Below are positions 1 through 8,634 of a stretch of DNA of 64,000 nucleotides, piece by piece. The stretch lies in NCBI RefSeq assembly GCF_026340975.1, contig NZ_JAPEOS010000001.1, positions 3,133,001 to 3,197,000 on the forward strand, given 5' to 3'. Within the stretch, counting starts at the first letter, position 1. Each line of letters starts with the position of its first letter. The notes below the pieces were generated by a model. It was not told where the DNA came from and did no database searches. It was given only the letters and a program-made list of their open reading frames with translations. The translations under genes were made by a program, and so were the position numbers. This DNA is from Streptomyces sp. NBC_01214. GTDB lineage: Bacteria > Actinomycetota > Actinomycetes > Streptomycetales > Streptomycetaceae.

Positions 1-413
1 TCGAGGCGTTCGAGCGGGGGAGCGGCGGAGGGCTGCTCGACGCCGTGTCGGCGAGCTGCGCGGTACCGGGGGTGTGGCCGCCGGTGACGGTCGCGGGCCG
101 CCGCTTCATCGACGGCGGGATCCGCTCCGCGACCAACGCCGACCTGGCCGCCGGTTACGACCGGGTGGTGATCCTCGCCCCGATCTCGCTCGGTTCCGCA
201 CTGGTGCCCTCGCCGTCGGTGCAGGCCGACCGGCTGCGGGAAGCGGGGGCGCGGGTCCTGCTGATCACCCCGTCGCCGGCGGCCCGCAAGGCCTTCGGAC
301 GCAACGTGCTGGATCCGGCGCGGCGGGACCCGGCGGCGCGGGCGGGCCTGGCGCAGGCCGAGGAGCACGCGGCGGAGGCGGCTGCGGTCTGGTCGGCGGC
401 CGGTACCGTCTGA
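1..413 (+). CDS. Patatin-like phospholipase family protein, C-terminal part (5' end outside window)
   Basis: The reading frame is open from base 3 to the TGA at 411-413, so the gene starts before the window. The visible residues include an RRFIDGGIRSATNADLA segment. The DGG/DGA-type aspartate with following glycines is the second half of the Ser-Asp dyad of patatin-like lipases, which hydrolyse acyl esters. The nucleophile motif GxSxG lies upstream and is not visible. The rest (VVILAPISLGS, then an RLREAGARVLLITPS segment) matches the alpha/beta end of bacterial patatin proteins. A membrane or lipid substrate is inferred from the family only. The next gene starts 43 bp downstream on the same strand. 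Confidence 0.8.
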   Translation, partial: EAFERGSGGGLLDAVSASCAVPGVWPPVTVAGRRFIDGGIRSATNADLAAGYDRVVILAPISLGSALVPSPSVQADRLREAGARVLLITPSPAARKAFGRNVLDPARRDPAARAGLAQAEEHAAEAAAVWSAAGTV

Positions 414-456
414 GGGCTGTTCGAATCCCGACGGGCCGCTGCCGGACAATGGAGCG

Positions 457-1305
457 GTGAGCGACGAACAGATCCCGGTCGTCCGGGACGTGGGCCAGGG
501 CACTGCCAAGCTGATGCCGGACGTGGACCGGGACCGGGCCTGGCTGCTGACCGTTGACGGGGCCCCGCAGTCGTACGTGGACCTGGACGATCCGCAGCAC
601 CTGGAGTTCGAGTACGTACGCCGCCTCGCGCACGTCCTGGACTGCGCAGCGGAGCCGGGGCTCGCGCTGGACCTCCTGCACCTCGGTGGTGGCGCGCTCA
701 CCCTGCCGCGCTACGCCGCGGCCACCCGGGCCGGCTCCCGGCAGACGGTCGTCGAGTTCGACCCGGGTCTGGTCGACCTGGTGGCCGAGCACCTGCCGCT
801 CGCGGCGGGCTCCGGGGTCACCGTGCACACCGCCGACGCCCGCACCTGGCTGGAGGCCGCGCCCGCGGCGAGCGCGGACGTGGTGGTGGCCGACGTGTTC
901 GGCGGCTCGCGGGTGCCGGCGCAGCTGACGTCGGTGGAGTACGCGCGGGCGGCCGCGCGGGTGCTGCGGCCCGGCGGGCTGTACGCGGCGAACCTGGCCG
1001 ACGGGGCGCCCTTCGACTTCCTGCGGGCGCAGGTGGCCAACTTCGCCGAGGCGTTCGCGGAGCTGGCGCTGGTCGCCGAGCCGGCGGTGCTGCGGGGGAG
1101 GCGGTTCGGGAACGCCGTACTGCTGGCCTCCGACGCTCCGCTGGAGGTGGGTGCGCTGGCCCGCAAGTGCGCGGCCGACGCGTTTCCCGCCCGGGTGGAG
1201 TACGGGGACGGGCTGGCCCGGTTCAGGAAGGGCGCGGCGCCGGTGGCCGACGCGGACGCGGCCCCTTCCCCGGCGCCGCCGGAGGGCGCGTTCAGCCTGG
1301 GGTGA
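457..1305 (+). CDS. Spermidine-synthase-like SAM-dependent transferase (fused spermidine synthase family)
   Basis: This 282-aa protein starts at GTG 457. It has the Rossmann fold of the polyamine synthase/methyltransferase superfamily: a glycine loop LHLGGGALTLPR (about residues 74-85), an acidic strand end VVEFDP (98-103), a TADART segment (about 126-131) and VVVADVFGG (about 142-150). The N-terminal GAPQSYVDLDDPQHLEFEYVR region is typical of spermidine-synthase homologues. True spermidine synthases bind putrescine and decarboxylated SAM. Many actinobacterial relatives of this size are of unknown substrate, so polyamine synthesis should not be assumed. The C-terminal 25 residues are Ala/Pro-rich and probably disordered. 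Confidence 0.8.
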   Translation: MSDEQIPVVRDVGQGTAKLMPDVDRDRAWLLTVDGAPQSYVDLDDPQHLEFEYVRRLAHVLDCAAEPGLALDLLHLGGGALTLPRYAAATRAGSRQTVVEFDPGLVDLVAEHLPLAAGSGVTVHTADARTWLEAAPAASADVVVADVFGGSRVPAQLTSVEYARAAARVLRPGGLYAANLADGAPFDFLRAQVANFAEAFAELALVAEPAVLRGRRFGNAVLLASDAPLEVGALARKCAADAFPARVEYGDGLARFRKGAAPVADADAAPSPAPPEGAFSLG

Positions 1306-1326
1306 GCGGCCGGGTCGGACGGTGCG

Positions 1327-2652
1327 TCAGTGGCCGACGGCGTCGGCGGGGGTCTGCTCGACGGGGGCCCCGGCGCCCGCGGCCGCCCCGGCGACGGGTT
1401 TGCCGTGCGCCCTGCGGGTCATGCGGCGGACGTCCGGGACCAGCAGGACGAGGGCGGTGGGCACGATGACCAGGACCGCGCAGCCCCACAGGGCCTGGGT
1501 ACGTCCGAAGGCCGCCTCTGCGGGTCCGGCCAGGGCGGTGGCCACCGGAAGCATCGACACCGAGCCGAACCAGTCGTAGGCGGTGACCCGGGAGAACTTC
1601 TCCTCCGGGATCTCCTGGTGCATCGCGGTCATCCAGTTCACGCCGAAGACCTCGATCGCGGCGCCGCTGACGAACATCACCGCGCACAACCCCCATACGG
1701 GCAGCGGCACGGCGAGTCCCGCCGAGGGCAGCGCCAGCGGGAACACGCACAGCGTGCCGACGAGCAGCAGCCGGCGCGGTTTCCAGGCCATCATCAGGAC
1801 GGCTCCGGCGATGGTGCCGACGCCGAAGAAGGCCAGGGCCACGCCCCAGGGTGCGGGCCCGCCCAGCTGGTCCCGGGCGACCAGTGGTCCGTAGACCGCA
1901 TCGGCGGCGCCGACCACGGCCACCACGACGGAGAACTGGAGCACGATGCTCCACAGCCAGGGGCGGCTGCGGACCTCCACCCAGCCCTCGCGCAGATCGG
2001 ACAGCAGGCCGCCGCCGGGGGCCCGGTCGGGCACGTGACTGACGTCGAGGAAGGCCCGCAGGGCGCCGGCGACGGCGAAGGCCGCCGCGTCGGCGGCCAG
2101 GACCCAGCCCGGGCCCACCGCGGCGATCATCGCTCCGCCGAGGGCCGCGCCACCGATGCCGGCACCGTTGATCGCCATGCGGAAGAGCGCGAAGGCCCAG
2201 TTGGAGTGTTCGCCGGAGACGGTGGAGAGCAGCATGCCCTCGGCCGCGGGATTGAAGAAGGCCGTACCGGTCCCGCACAGGGCGGTCAGCAGCATCATCT
2301 GCCACAGCCGGGGTTCGCCCGTGAGGACGAGGACGGCGAAGGCGGCCTGCGAGACGCAGTTGAGGACGTTGGCCGCGACCATCACCCGGTGGCGGGGCAG
2401 TCGGTCGGCGAGGGCGCCGCCGATGAGGAGGAAGAGGACGAGCGGCAGCGTGCGGGCGGCAGCGATCAGGCCCACGTCGCCGACGGACCCGCCGGCATCC
2501 ATGACCGCGAAGGCGGCCGCGATGTGAGCTCCGTGGCTCCCCAGGTTGGTGATGATCGCCGCACCCGTGAGCAGGCTGTAGTTGCGGCCGGCCCAGTCGG
2601 GTCGGTGGCGGTTCACTTGCGTACGGGGTGGTGCGGTGCGGGGAGGGCTCAC
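1327..2652 (-). CDS. MFS transporter
   Basis: This 441-aa integral membrane protein starts at GTG 2652. The alternating hydrophobic segments fit a 12-helix major facilitator protein, and the loop ADRLPRHRVMVAANV between helices 2 and 3 matches the conserved MFS loop-2/3 motif (G-x-L-a-D-r-x-g-r-r). Families with this pattern (EntS/tetracycline-efflux-like) export small molecules using the proton gradient. No substrate can be read from the sequence. It is convergent with the spermidine-synthase-like gene (22 bp between stops) and stands alone on its strand. The C-terminus is an Ala/Gly-rich cytoplasmic tail. Confidence 0.88.
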   Translation of the reverse strand: MSPPRTAPPRTQVNRHRPDWAGRNYSLLTGAAIITNLGSHGAHIAAAFAVMDAGGSVGDVGLIAAARTLPLVLFLLIGGALADRLPRHRVMVAANVLNCVSQAAFAVLVLTGEPRLWQMMLLTALCGTGTAFFNPAAEGMLLSTVSGEHSNWAFALFRMAINGAGIGGAALGGAMIAAVGPGWVLAADAAAFAVAGALRAFLDVSHVPDRAPGGGLLSDLREGWVEVRSRPWLWSIVLQFSVVVAVVGAADAVYGPLVARDQLGGPAPWGVALAFFGVGTIAGAVLMMAWKPRRLLLVGTLCVFPLALPSAGLAVPLPVWGLCAVMFVSGAAIEVFGVNWMTAMHQEIPEEKFSRVTAYDWFGSVSMLPVATALAGPAEAAFGRTQALWGCAVLVIVPTALVLLVPDVRRMTRRAHGKPVAGAAAGAGAPVEQTPADAVGH

Positions 2653-2729
2653 CCCCGGACTATCCCCGCCCCGGGCCGAGAATCCAAACGGATTGCCGGC
2701 GCGGGACGGGGGACGCGGGGGTCATGGCA

Positions 2730-3770
2730 TCACGGAGTGGTGAGCCGGATGGAGCTGAGGACCTTGTCGTAGACGTCGGCCCCGACCTCTTCCTTCACGC
2801 CCGCCGCACTGATCAGCGCGAAGCTGGCGAAGTCACCCACGGCGTTCTTGAAGGCGAAGCCGATCGCCTTGCCGTCGGTGGTGCACTTGTGTTCCTTCTT
2901 GATGCCCGGGGCGGTCGCGATGACCATGTGGCCCTTGACGCCCGAGGCGGTCGTGAACTCCTTGGGGTCGGTCACCTTGACCGTTCCCTTCGGCATCTTC
3001 TGGGCGAAGCCGGCGTAGGCCCAGGCGAAGGTGTTGTCGGACGCCGCCTGGGCGGTGTCCTTGGCGCCCTGGGCCCCCTTGATGCCGGCGTCGGCGACCG
3101 AGTACTTCTCGACCCTGCCGTCCGCCTCCTTGTCGATCGTGCACCACTCCTCCTTGAGGGTGGCGGTCCCGCTCATCGTGATGAGCGGCTTGCCGTCGTT
3201 CTTGACGTCGTCGTCGTAGAAGAGCGACACCCCGGACTCGTGGACGTTCCACTCGGGGGGCACGTCGTAGCTGACGTTGTACTTCGTGTTGACCACGACC
3301 TTCCAGCCCGGGATGACGGGCTGGGCGCTGCCGCCGGCCCGCGGGTTCGGGCTGCTGCCGGCCGGGGCGGGTGCCTCAGAGGCCGGCGCCGAGGGGCTGG
3401 CCGCCGGCTTGTCGTCGGCCTCGGTCTTCTTGTCGTCCCGGGTCAGGACGAACGCGCCGGTCGCGGCGGCCACCACGACGACGGCGGCCGCGGCGACGAT
3501 CGCCACGGTCTTGGTCGAGTACGGGCTCCCGCCGCCGCCGGCGACGCTCGCGGCGGGCTGGGGCTGCTGGGGCATCTGGGGCGGGCCCCACTGCTGGCCG
3601 GGAACGCCAGGGGGCTGCTGGTACCCCGGCTGCTGCGGGTATCCGTAACCGGGCTGCTGCTGGTACGGGTTCGGCTGCCCCGGCTGTCCCGGCTGCTGCT
3701 GGTACGGGTTCTGTTGCGCGTCCTGAGGGTTCTGTTCTCCCCCGGGCGGCTGCTGCTGTCCTGGCCACAT
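2730..3770 (-). CDS. Membrane-anchored Q/P-rich protein with extracytoplasmic domain (unknown function)
   Basis: The 346-aa protein starts at ATG 3770. The frame stays open upstream to 4901, but that part is antisense to the thioesterase and the VapB-like gene. Residues 1-80 are a low-complexity Gln/Pro/Gly/Tyr tail (QQQPGQPGQPNPYQQQP). One transmembrane helix follows (about 88-110, ending in RDDKK), then an Ala/Ser/Pro linker and a folded C-terminal domain of about 200 residues (VIPGWKVVVNTKYNVSYDVPPEW onward). Only two cysteines are visible in that domain (EEWCTID and KEHKCTTDG), compatible with a disulphide outside the membrane. The layout is common in Streptomyces surface proteins. No enzymatic motif is recognised. 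Confidence 0.82.
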   Translation of the reverse strand: MWPGQQQPPGGEQNPQDAQQNPYQQQPGQPGQPNPYQQQPGYGYPQQPGYQQPPGVPGQQWGPPQMPQQPQPAASVAGGGGSPYSTKTVAIVAAAAVVVVAAATGAFVLTRDDKKTEADDKPAASPSAPASEAPAPAGSSPNPRAGGSAQPVIPGWKVVVNTKYNVSYDVPPEWNVHESGVSLFYDDDVKNDGKPLITMSGTATLKEEWCTIDKEADGRVEKYSVADAGIKGAQGAKDTAQAASDNTFAWAYAGFAQKMPKGTVKVTDPKEFTTASGVKGHMVIATAPGIKKEHKCTTDGKAIGFAFKNAVGDFASFALISAAGVKEEVGADVYDKVLSSIRLTTP

Positions 3771-3866
3771 GGCCGGTAACGATAGTGGCCGTGGCGGCGG
3801 GGAGCCACGGCCGCCCCCTTGGGAGCTCTGGCCAATGAGGACTACTCGCGGGTAACATCGCGTTCC

Positions 3867-4319
3867 ATGAGCGCAGATCAGATGAACGTGGGCGAACTGC
3901 TCGCCGCGACCGTACCGATGGCCCGGACCCTGAACCTCCAGTTCCTGGAGACCACCCCCGAGCGCGCGGTCGTCCGGCTCCCGGACCAGCCCGACTACCA
4001 CAACCACGTCGGCGGCCCGCACGCCGGCGCGATGTTCACCCTCGCCGAGTCCGCGAGCGGCGCGATCGTCCTGGCCGCCTTCGGCGACCAGCTCTCGCGC
4101 GCCGTCCCGCTCGCCGTGAAGGCGGAGATCGGCTACAAGAAGCTCGCCAAGGGCGTCGTGACCGCCACCGCCACCCTCGGCCGCCCGGCCGCGGAGGTCG
4201 TCGCCGAACTCGACGCCGGCGGCCGCCCCGAGTTCCCGGTGACCATCGCCATCCAGCGCGAGGACGAGGCCGTGACCGGCGAGATGACGGTCGTCTGGAC
4301 CCTGCGTCCCAACGCGTGA
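3867..4319 (+). CDS. PaaI-like hotdog-fold thioesterase / DUF4442 protein
   Basis: This 150-aa protein fits the usual length of hotdog thioesterases, which hydrolyse acyl-CoA or acyl-carrier thioesters. The segment YHNHVGGPHAGAMFTLAESASG is the family core: the HNHVGG-PHAGAMF loop precedes the long hotdog helix. I chose ATG 3867 (MSADQMNVGE) over an in-frame start at 3819, because the family begins close to this methionine and 3819 would run into the promoter region shared with the divergent Q/P-rich gene. The natural substrate is unknown. Confidence 0.85.
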   Translation: MSADQMNVGELLAATVPMARTLNLQFLETTPERAVVRLPDQPDYHNHVGGPHAGAMFTLAESASGAIVLAAFGDQLSRAVPLAVKAEIGYKKLAKGVVTATATLGRPAAEVVAELDAGGRPEFPVTIAIQREDEAVTGEMTVVWTLRPNA

Positions 4320-4397
4320 CGACCGGCGGACGCCAACCCCTGCGGCCACGGGCCGGCACACCCTAGAGTCCGTCGCACGACGACGGAGGGAACGCCC

Positions 4398-4598
4398 GTG
4401 GCCAAGGTCAACATCAGCCTCGACGCCGAGCTCGTGGTGGAGGTGATGGTGCTCGCCGGAGTCGGCTCGCCGCAGGACGCGGTGGAGGTCGTCGTACGGG
4501 ACTACATCGCGCGCGGCCACCGCACCGAGGCGCGGGTCCAGCGCCAGGACGAGACCCGGCGCGGCAACGACTGCGCACGGCCGCTGCCGGAGGGCTGA
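4398..4598 (+). CDS. VapB-like / DUF2191 ribbon-helix-helix protein without a toxin partner
   Basis: The 66-aa ORF starts at GTG 4398 with GGAGGG about 10 bases upstream. The N-terminus (KVNISLDAELVVEVM) has the strand-helix pattern of MetJ/Arc antitoxins, and AVEVVVRDYIAR resembles the second helix of VapB/DUF2191 proteins. Classical VapB proteins bind DNA and neutralise a PIN-domain RNase encoded immediately downstream. Here the downstream gene is a GH3 glycosidase and the upstream gene a thioesterase, so it is either an orphan or a stand-alone regulator. Confidence 0.72.
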   Translation: MAKVNISLDAELVVEVMVLAGVGSPQDAVEVVVRDYIARGHRTEARVQRQDETRRGNDCARPLPEG

Positions 4599-4713
4599 AC
4601 CTCGGCGCCGCGGTGGCGCGTCTCGGCCGACCCGGCGGGCGCGCGACGCACAGTGGGCGCGGGAGCGGTCCGGCGCGGGCCGCTCCCGCCGACCCACGCC
4701 GCAGGGAGCGCCC

Positions 4714-7215
4714 ATGAGCGAGGCCGTGTCCAGACGTTCCGCGATGCGACTGCTCGCGGCGGCGGGCACGGCCCTCGGAGCCGGCGCCTGCGCGCCCGGG
4801 GTGCCGCCGGGCGCGGGAGCCCGTACGGCGCCGCCCGCCGCACCGGCCGCCGCCGAGGCCAAGGGCGCCGCGCGCATCGACGCCCTGCTGGAGCGGCTCA
4901 CCCTCGACGAGAAGACCGCCCTGCTGCACGGCGCCCCCGATCCCGACTCCCTCGGCCAGGCGGGCTACGTCCCCGGCGTACCGCGCCTGGGCATCCCGGC
5001 GCTGCGCCTCGCCGACGGGCCCGCCGGGGTACGGGTCGCCAGGCCCGCCACCGCGCTGCCGGCGCCGGTCCTGCTCGCCTCCGCCTTCGACCCGGCGCTG
5101 GCCCGCGAGTACGGCCGCGTCATCGGCCGCGAGGGCCGGGCGCTCGGCCAGGACGTCCTGCTGTCACCCATGGTCAACCTCATCCGCACCCCGTACGCGG
5201 GCCGGAACTTCGAGACCTTCGCCGAGGACCCGCGGCTGACCGCCGACCTGGTGGGCGAGATGATCCGCGGCATCCAGGACGAGGGCCTCATCGCCACCGT
5301 CAAGCACTTCGCCCTCAACAACCAGGAGCACGGCCGCGACACCGTCGACGTGATCGCCGCCGAGCAGACCCTCCACGAGACCGAGCTACGGGGCTTCGAG
5401 GCCGCCGTGGCGGCCGGCGCGGGCGCCGTCATGGGCGCCTACAACAAGGTCAACGGCGTCCACGCCTGCGAGAGCAAGGCGCTGCTCGAGGAAGTGCTGC
5501 GCGGCAGCTGGGGGTTCGACGGCTGGGTGATGTCCGACTGGGACGCCACCCACAGCACCGTCGCCTCCATCGGCGCCGGACTCGACATGGAGATGCCCGG
5601 CGGCACCCACTTCGGCGGACCGCTGCGCGAAGCGGTGCGCGGCGGCTCCGTCCCGGAGGGCGCCGTCGACCTCGCCGTCCACCGGATCCTGACCACCATG
5701 GACCGCTTCGGACTGCTCACGGCCCCGCCCGCCGCACGGCCCCGGCGCGACGCCGCCGCGGGAGCGCGGACCGCCCGCAAGGTGGCCACCGCAGGAGCGG
5801 TGCTGCTGCGCAACGAACACGGCACCCTGCCCCTGACCGGAGCCGCCGCCCGCTCGATCGCGGTGATCGGACCGACCGGCCAGGTGCCCTTCGTCAGCGG
5901 CGGTGGCAGCGCCCACGTGCTCCCCGACGGGGCGGCCGCCCCGCTGACCGCCATCCGGCGCCGGGCCGGCAACGGTTCGACCGTCCCTTACGCCCTCGGC
6001 GAGGACCTGTACGGGCGGCCGCTCCCGGCGAAGCTGTTGACCCCGGCCGCCGACCTGGAGGAGCGGGCCGTGGACCCCGGGCGCGTCTGGAGCCACGAGG
6101 GAGAGTTCCGCCTCGCGGCCGACGACGAGTGGACCCTGCTCGTCCACTACACCGGGAAGCGGCCCGTCGTGCGCCTCGACGGTGAGGAGCTGTTCCCCGT
6201 CCGCCAGGGCGTGGCCGAGTACTTCGCCGGCGGACTGCTCGGCTCCGCACCCGACGGGATGAGCGTCCGCCGCACCACCCTCGCCCTCACAGCGGGCGCC
6301 CACCGGCTCGCCGTGACCGCAGAGGGCGGGGACAAGGGCCAGCGCTTCCGGCTCCGGCACACCACCGGGGCGATCCGCGCCGCGGACCTCGCCGAGGCCG
6401 TCAAGACCGCGAAGTCGGCCCGCAGCGTGGTGCTGTTCGCCTACGAGGACGCCACCGAGGGCCGGGACCGGACCTCCCTGGCGCTCCCGGGCGGGCAGGA
6501 GCGGCTGATCGAAGCGGTGGCCGCCGCGAACCCCCGTACGACCGTCGTGCTCAACACCTCCTCCAGTACGACGATGCCGTGGCTCTCCCGTACCGGAGCG
6601 GTCCTCCAGATGTACTACCCGGGGCAGGAGGGCGCGGGAGCCACCGCCGACCTCCTCTTCGGGGACGCGGACCCCGGGGGCCGCCTCACCCAGACCTTCC
6701 CGGCCGACGAGCAGGCCACCCCGGTCGGCGGCGACCCGCTGCGCTACCCGGGCGTGGGCGGCCGGCAGGAGTACTCCGAGGGCGTCCACGTCGGCCACCG
6801 CTGGTACGACGCCCAGGGGGTGACCCCGCTGTTCCCCTTCGGGCACGGGCTCTCCTACACCACCTGGCAGTACGAGAAGCTCACCGTCCGGCCGGAGCGG
6901 GCCGGACTGCGCGTGGAGTTCACCGTCCGCAACACCGGGCGCCGCAAGGGCACCGAAGTGGCCCAGGTGTACGTCGGCCCGTCCGCGGAACTGGAGCTCG
7001 ACCAGCCGGTGCGCGCGCTGGCCGGCTACCGGCGACTGGCCCTGGCACCCGGCGAGGCGGAGCGCGTCACCCTCGACATCAGCGAGCGGGCGCTGTCGTC
7101 GTGGGACCCGGAGCGGCACGCCTGGGTGCTGGGTTCCGGCCGACGGCAGGTGTTCGTGGGTCGTTCGTCGCGTGAACTGCCACTGAGGTCCAAGGCGGTC
7201 GTGGCGAGCCGATAG
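4714..7215 (+). CDS. Glycoside hydrolase family 3 (beta-glucosidase-like), Tat/lipoprotein export signal
   Basis: This 833-aa enzyme has the full GH3 architecture. The N-terminus has RRSAMRLLAAAG followed by LGAGAC, which reads as a twin-arginine signal with a lipobox and lipidated Cys26, so the enzyme should be anchored outside the membrane. The TIM-barrel carries KHFALNNQE (K197/H198, substrate contacts) and WVMSDWDA with the predicted nucleophile Asp275. The (alpha/beta)6 domain follows (AVLLRNEHGTLPL), then a PA14-like insert (about residues 440-550) and a C-terminal Fn3-like domain (VEFTVRNTGRRKGTEVAQVYVG). GH3 enzymes remove terminal sugars from beta-linked oligosaccharides; the exact sugar cannot be read. 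No sugar transporter is adjacent. Confidence 0.92.
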   Translation: MSEAVSRRSAMRLLAAAGTALGAGACAPGVPPGAGARTAPPAAPAAAEAKGAARIDALLERLTLDEKTALLHGAPDPDSLGQAGYVPGVPRLGIPALRLADGPAGVRVARPATALPAPVLLASAFDPALAREYGRVIGREGRALGQDVLLSPMVNLIRTPYAGRNFETFAEDPRLTADLVGEMIRGIQDEGLIATVKHFALNNQEHGRDTVDVIAAEQTLHETELRGFEAAVAAGAGAVMGAYNKVNGVHACESKALLEEVLRGSWGFDGWVMSDWDATHSTVASIGAGLDMEMPGGTHFGGPLREAVRGGSVPEGAVDLAVHRILTTMDRFGLLTAPPAARPRRDAAAGARTARKVATAGAVLLRNEHGTLPLTGAAARSIAVIGPTGQVPFVSGGGSAHVLPDGAAAPLTAIRRRAGNGSTVPYALGEDLYGRPLPAKLLTPAADLEERAVDPGRVWSHEGEFRLAADDEWTLLVHYTGKRPVVRLDGEELFPVRQGVAEYFAGGLLGSAPDGMSVRRTTLALTAGAHRLAVTAEGGDKGQRFRLRHTTGAIRAADLAEAVKTAKSARSVVLFAYEDATEGRDRTSLALPGGQERLIEAVAAANPRTTVVLNTSSSTTMPWLSRTGAVLQMYYPGQEGAGATADLLFGDADPGGRLTQTFPADEQATPVGGDPLRYPGVGGRQEYSEGVHVGHRWYDAQGVTPLFPFGHGLSYTTWQYEKLTVRPERAGLRVEFTVRNTGRRKGTEVAQVYVGPSAELELDQPVRALAGYRRLALAPGEAERVTLDISERALSSWDPERHAWVLGSGRRQVFVGRSSRELPLRSKAVVASR

Positions 7216-7273
7216 GCTGCCCGTTCGGCGTGTCACAGGGGGCGCGCCGAGGACGACACGGGAGGACGTACCG

Positions 7274-7945
7274 GTGCACATCCAGGAATGGCTGGAGACG
7301 ATTCCGGCGGTCAGCATCTATCTCCTGGTGGGTCTGGTCATCGGGCTGGAGAGCCTCGGCATCCCGCTGCCGGGAGAGATCATCCTGGTCAGCTCGGCGC
7401 TGCTGGCCTCGCAGCACGGGGAGATCGACCCCGTGGTCCTGGGACTCTGCGCGATCACCGGGGCGATCGTGGGCGACTCGATCGGCTACGCGATCGGCCG
7501 CCGGGGCGGCAAGCCGCTGCTGGACCGGCTGGGTCGGCGCTTCCCCAAGCACTTCGGACCCCAGCAGGTGGCCCTGGCGGAACGCTCCTTCGAGAAGTGG
7601 GGCATGTGGGCCGTCTTCTTCGGACGGTTCGTGGCTCTGCTGCGGATCTTCGCCGGCCCGCTGGCGGGCGTGCTGCACATGCCCTACTGGCGCTTCCTCG
7701 TCGCCAACGTCTTCGGCGGCATCCTCTGGGCCGGCGGCACCACGGCCGTCATCTACTCGGTCGGGATCGTCGCCGAGCCGTGGCTGAAGCGGTTCTCCTG
7801 GCTGGCGCTGGCGCTCGCCGTGCTGTTCGGGCTCGCGGTCACGCTGGTGGTGCGCAGCCGGATGAAGAAGGCGGCCGCGGCCGCCGGGGCCGCCGATGCG
7901 GAGATCCCCGCGCAGCAGACGGCCCCGGCCGCAGTCGGCGAATGA
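7274..7945 (+). CDS. DedA family membrane protein
   Basis: The 223-aa protein starts at GTG 7274 after GGGAGGAC. It has several hydrophobic segments and the DedA hallmark FGRFVALLRIFAGPLAG (about residues 116-132), which forms re-entrant loops with conserved arginines. Family members are membrane lipid scramblases or flippases tied to proton-motive force and envelope homeostasis; this role is by homology. The C-terminus is a short charged, Ala-rich cytoplasmic tail. Its TGA overlaps the ATG of the ankyrin gene (ATGA), so the two are probably translationally coupled. Confidence 0.9.
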   Translation: MHIQEWLETIPAVSIYLLVGLVIGLESLGIPLPGEIILVSSALLASQHGEIDPVVLGLCAITGAIVGDSIGYAIGRRGGKPLLDRLGRRFPKHFGPQQVALAERSFEKWGMWAVFFGRFVALLRIFAGPLAGVLHMPYWRFLVANVFGGILWAGGTTAVIYSVGIVAEPWLKRFSWLALALAVLFGLAVTLVVRSRMKKAAAAAGAADAEIPAQQTAPAAVGE

Positions 7946-8634
7946 CGGCAGCGGAGCGACCGGAGCCGGACTGGTCGGGCGAGGGCCGGGAGGACCACTA
8001 CCACCCGCTGGCGAACGGGCTGGGACGCGCCGCCGAGGCCGGGGACACGGACCTGGTGCGGCGCTTGCTGGCCGAGGGGGCCGAGGTCGACGCCTGGGTC
8101 CTCGGCGGCCGCCGGGCCTTGGACCTGGCCGTGTGCGCCGGGCAGGTGGAAGCCGTCCGGCTCCTCCTCGCGGCCGGCGCCGACCCCCGGCTCGATGCCG
8201 GCCCCTACGGCGAGGCGACGCCGTTGGCCCTGGCCGTGATGAACGGGTACGCGGACGTCGCCCGGGCCCTCCTCGACGCCGGCGCCCCACCGGGCGCCGC
8301 CCCGGGCGGGCTGCGCTACGTGCCGCTGATCCTGGCGGCCGCCTCCTCGGAGGGCGGGAGCCCGGAGATCGTGGACCTGCTCCTGGACCGGGGCGCCGAC
8401 ATCGAGGAGACGAGGCGGGACTGCACCGCGCTCGACTGGGCCGCCCGCCAAGGCTGCCCGGCCACGGTGGAACGGCTCCTCGAGCGGGGCGCCGCCCTCA
8501 CCGAGCGGACCTTCCGGGAAGGGGCCGCGGGACAGGTGTTCACCGGCAACACGAGACCGGGCCCCGGCACGCGCCACGATGAGTACAAGGCCGTCAGGGC
8601 GCTGCTCGTGGCCGCGTGGGATGCCCGGAACTAG
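7942..8634 (+). CDS. Ankyrin repeat protein
   Basis: The start at ATG 7942 overlaps the DedA stop by 4 bp. The 230-aa product contains about five ankyrin repeats, for example DTDLVRRLLAEGAEVDA, QVEAVRLLLAAGADPRL, YADVARALLDAGAPP and SPEIVDLLLDRGADIEE, each with the LLL-x-x-GAD/GAE turn. It has no signal peptide and no catalytic domain, so it is predicted to be a cytoplasmic protein-protein interaction scaffold. Coupling to DedA suggests co-expression; a physical interaction is inference. Its stop codon overlaps the stop of the convergent carbonic anhydrase gene. Confidence 0.88.
   Translation: MTAAERPEPDWSGEGREDHYHPLANGLGRAAEAGDTDLVRRLLAEGAEVDAWVLGGRRALDLAVCAGQVEAVRLLLAAGADPRLDAGPYGEATPLALAVMNGYADVARALLDAGAPPGAAPGGLRYVPLILAAASSEGGSPEIVDLLLDRGADIEETRRDCTALDWAARQGCPATVERLLERGAALTERTFREGAAGQVFTGNTRPGPGTRHDEYKAVRALLVAAWDARN

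Noticed and set aside
4398..4713. Toxin gene partnering the VapB-like protein
   Set aside because: The 115 bp between it and the GH3 gene hold no ORF, and the upstream thioesterase is a complete unrelated enzyme.
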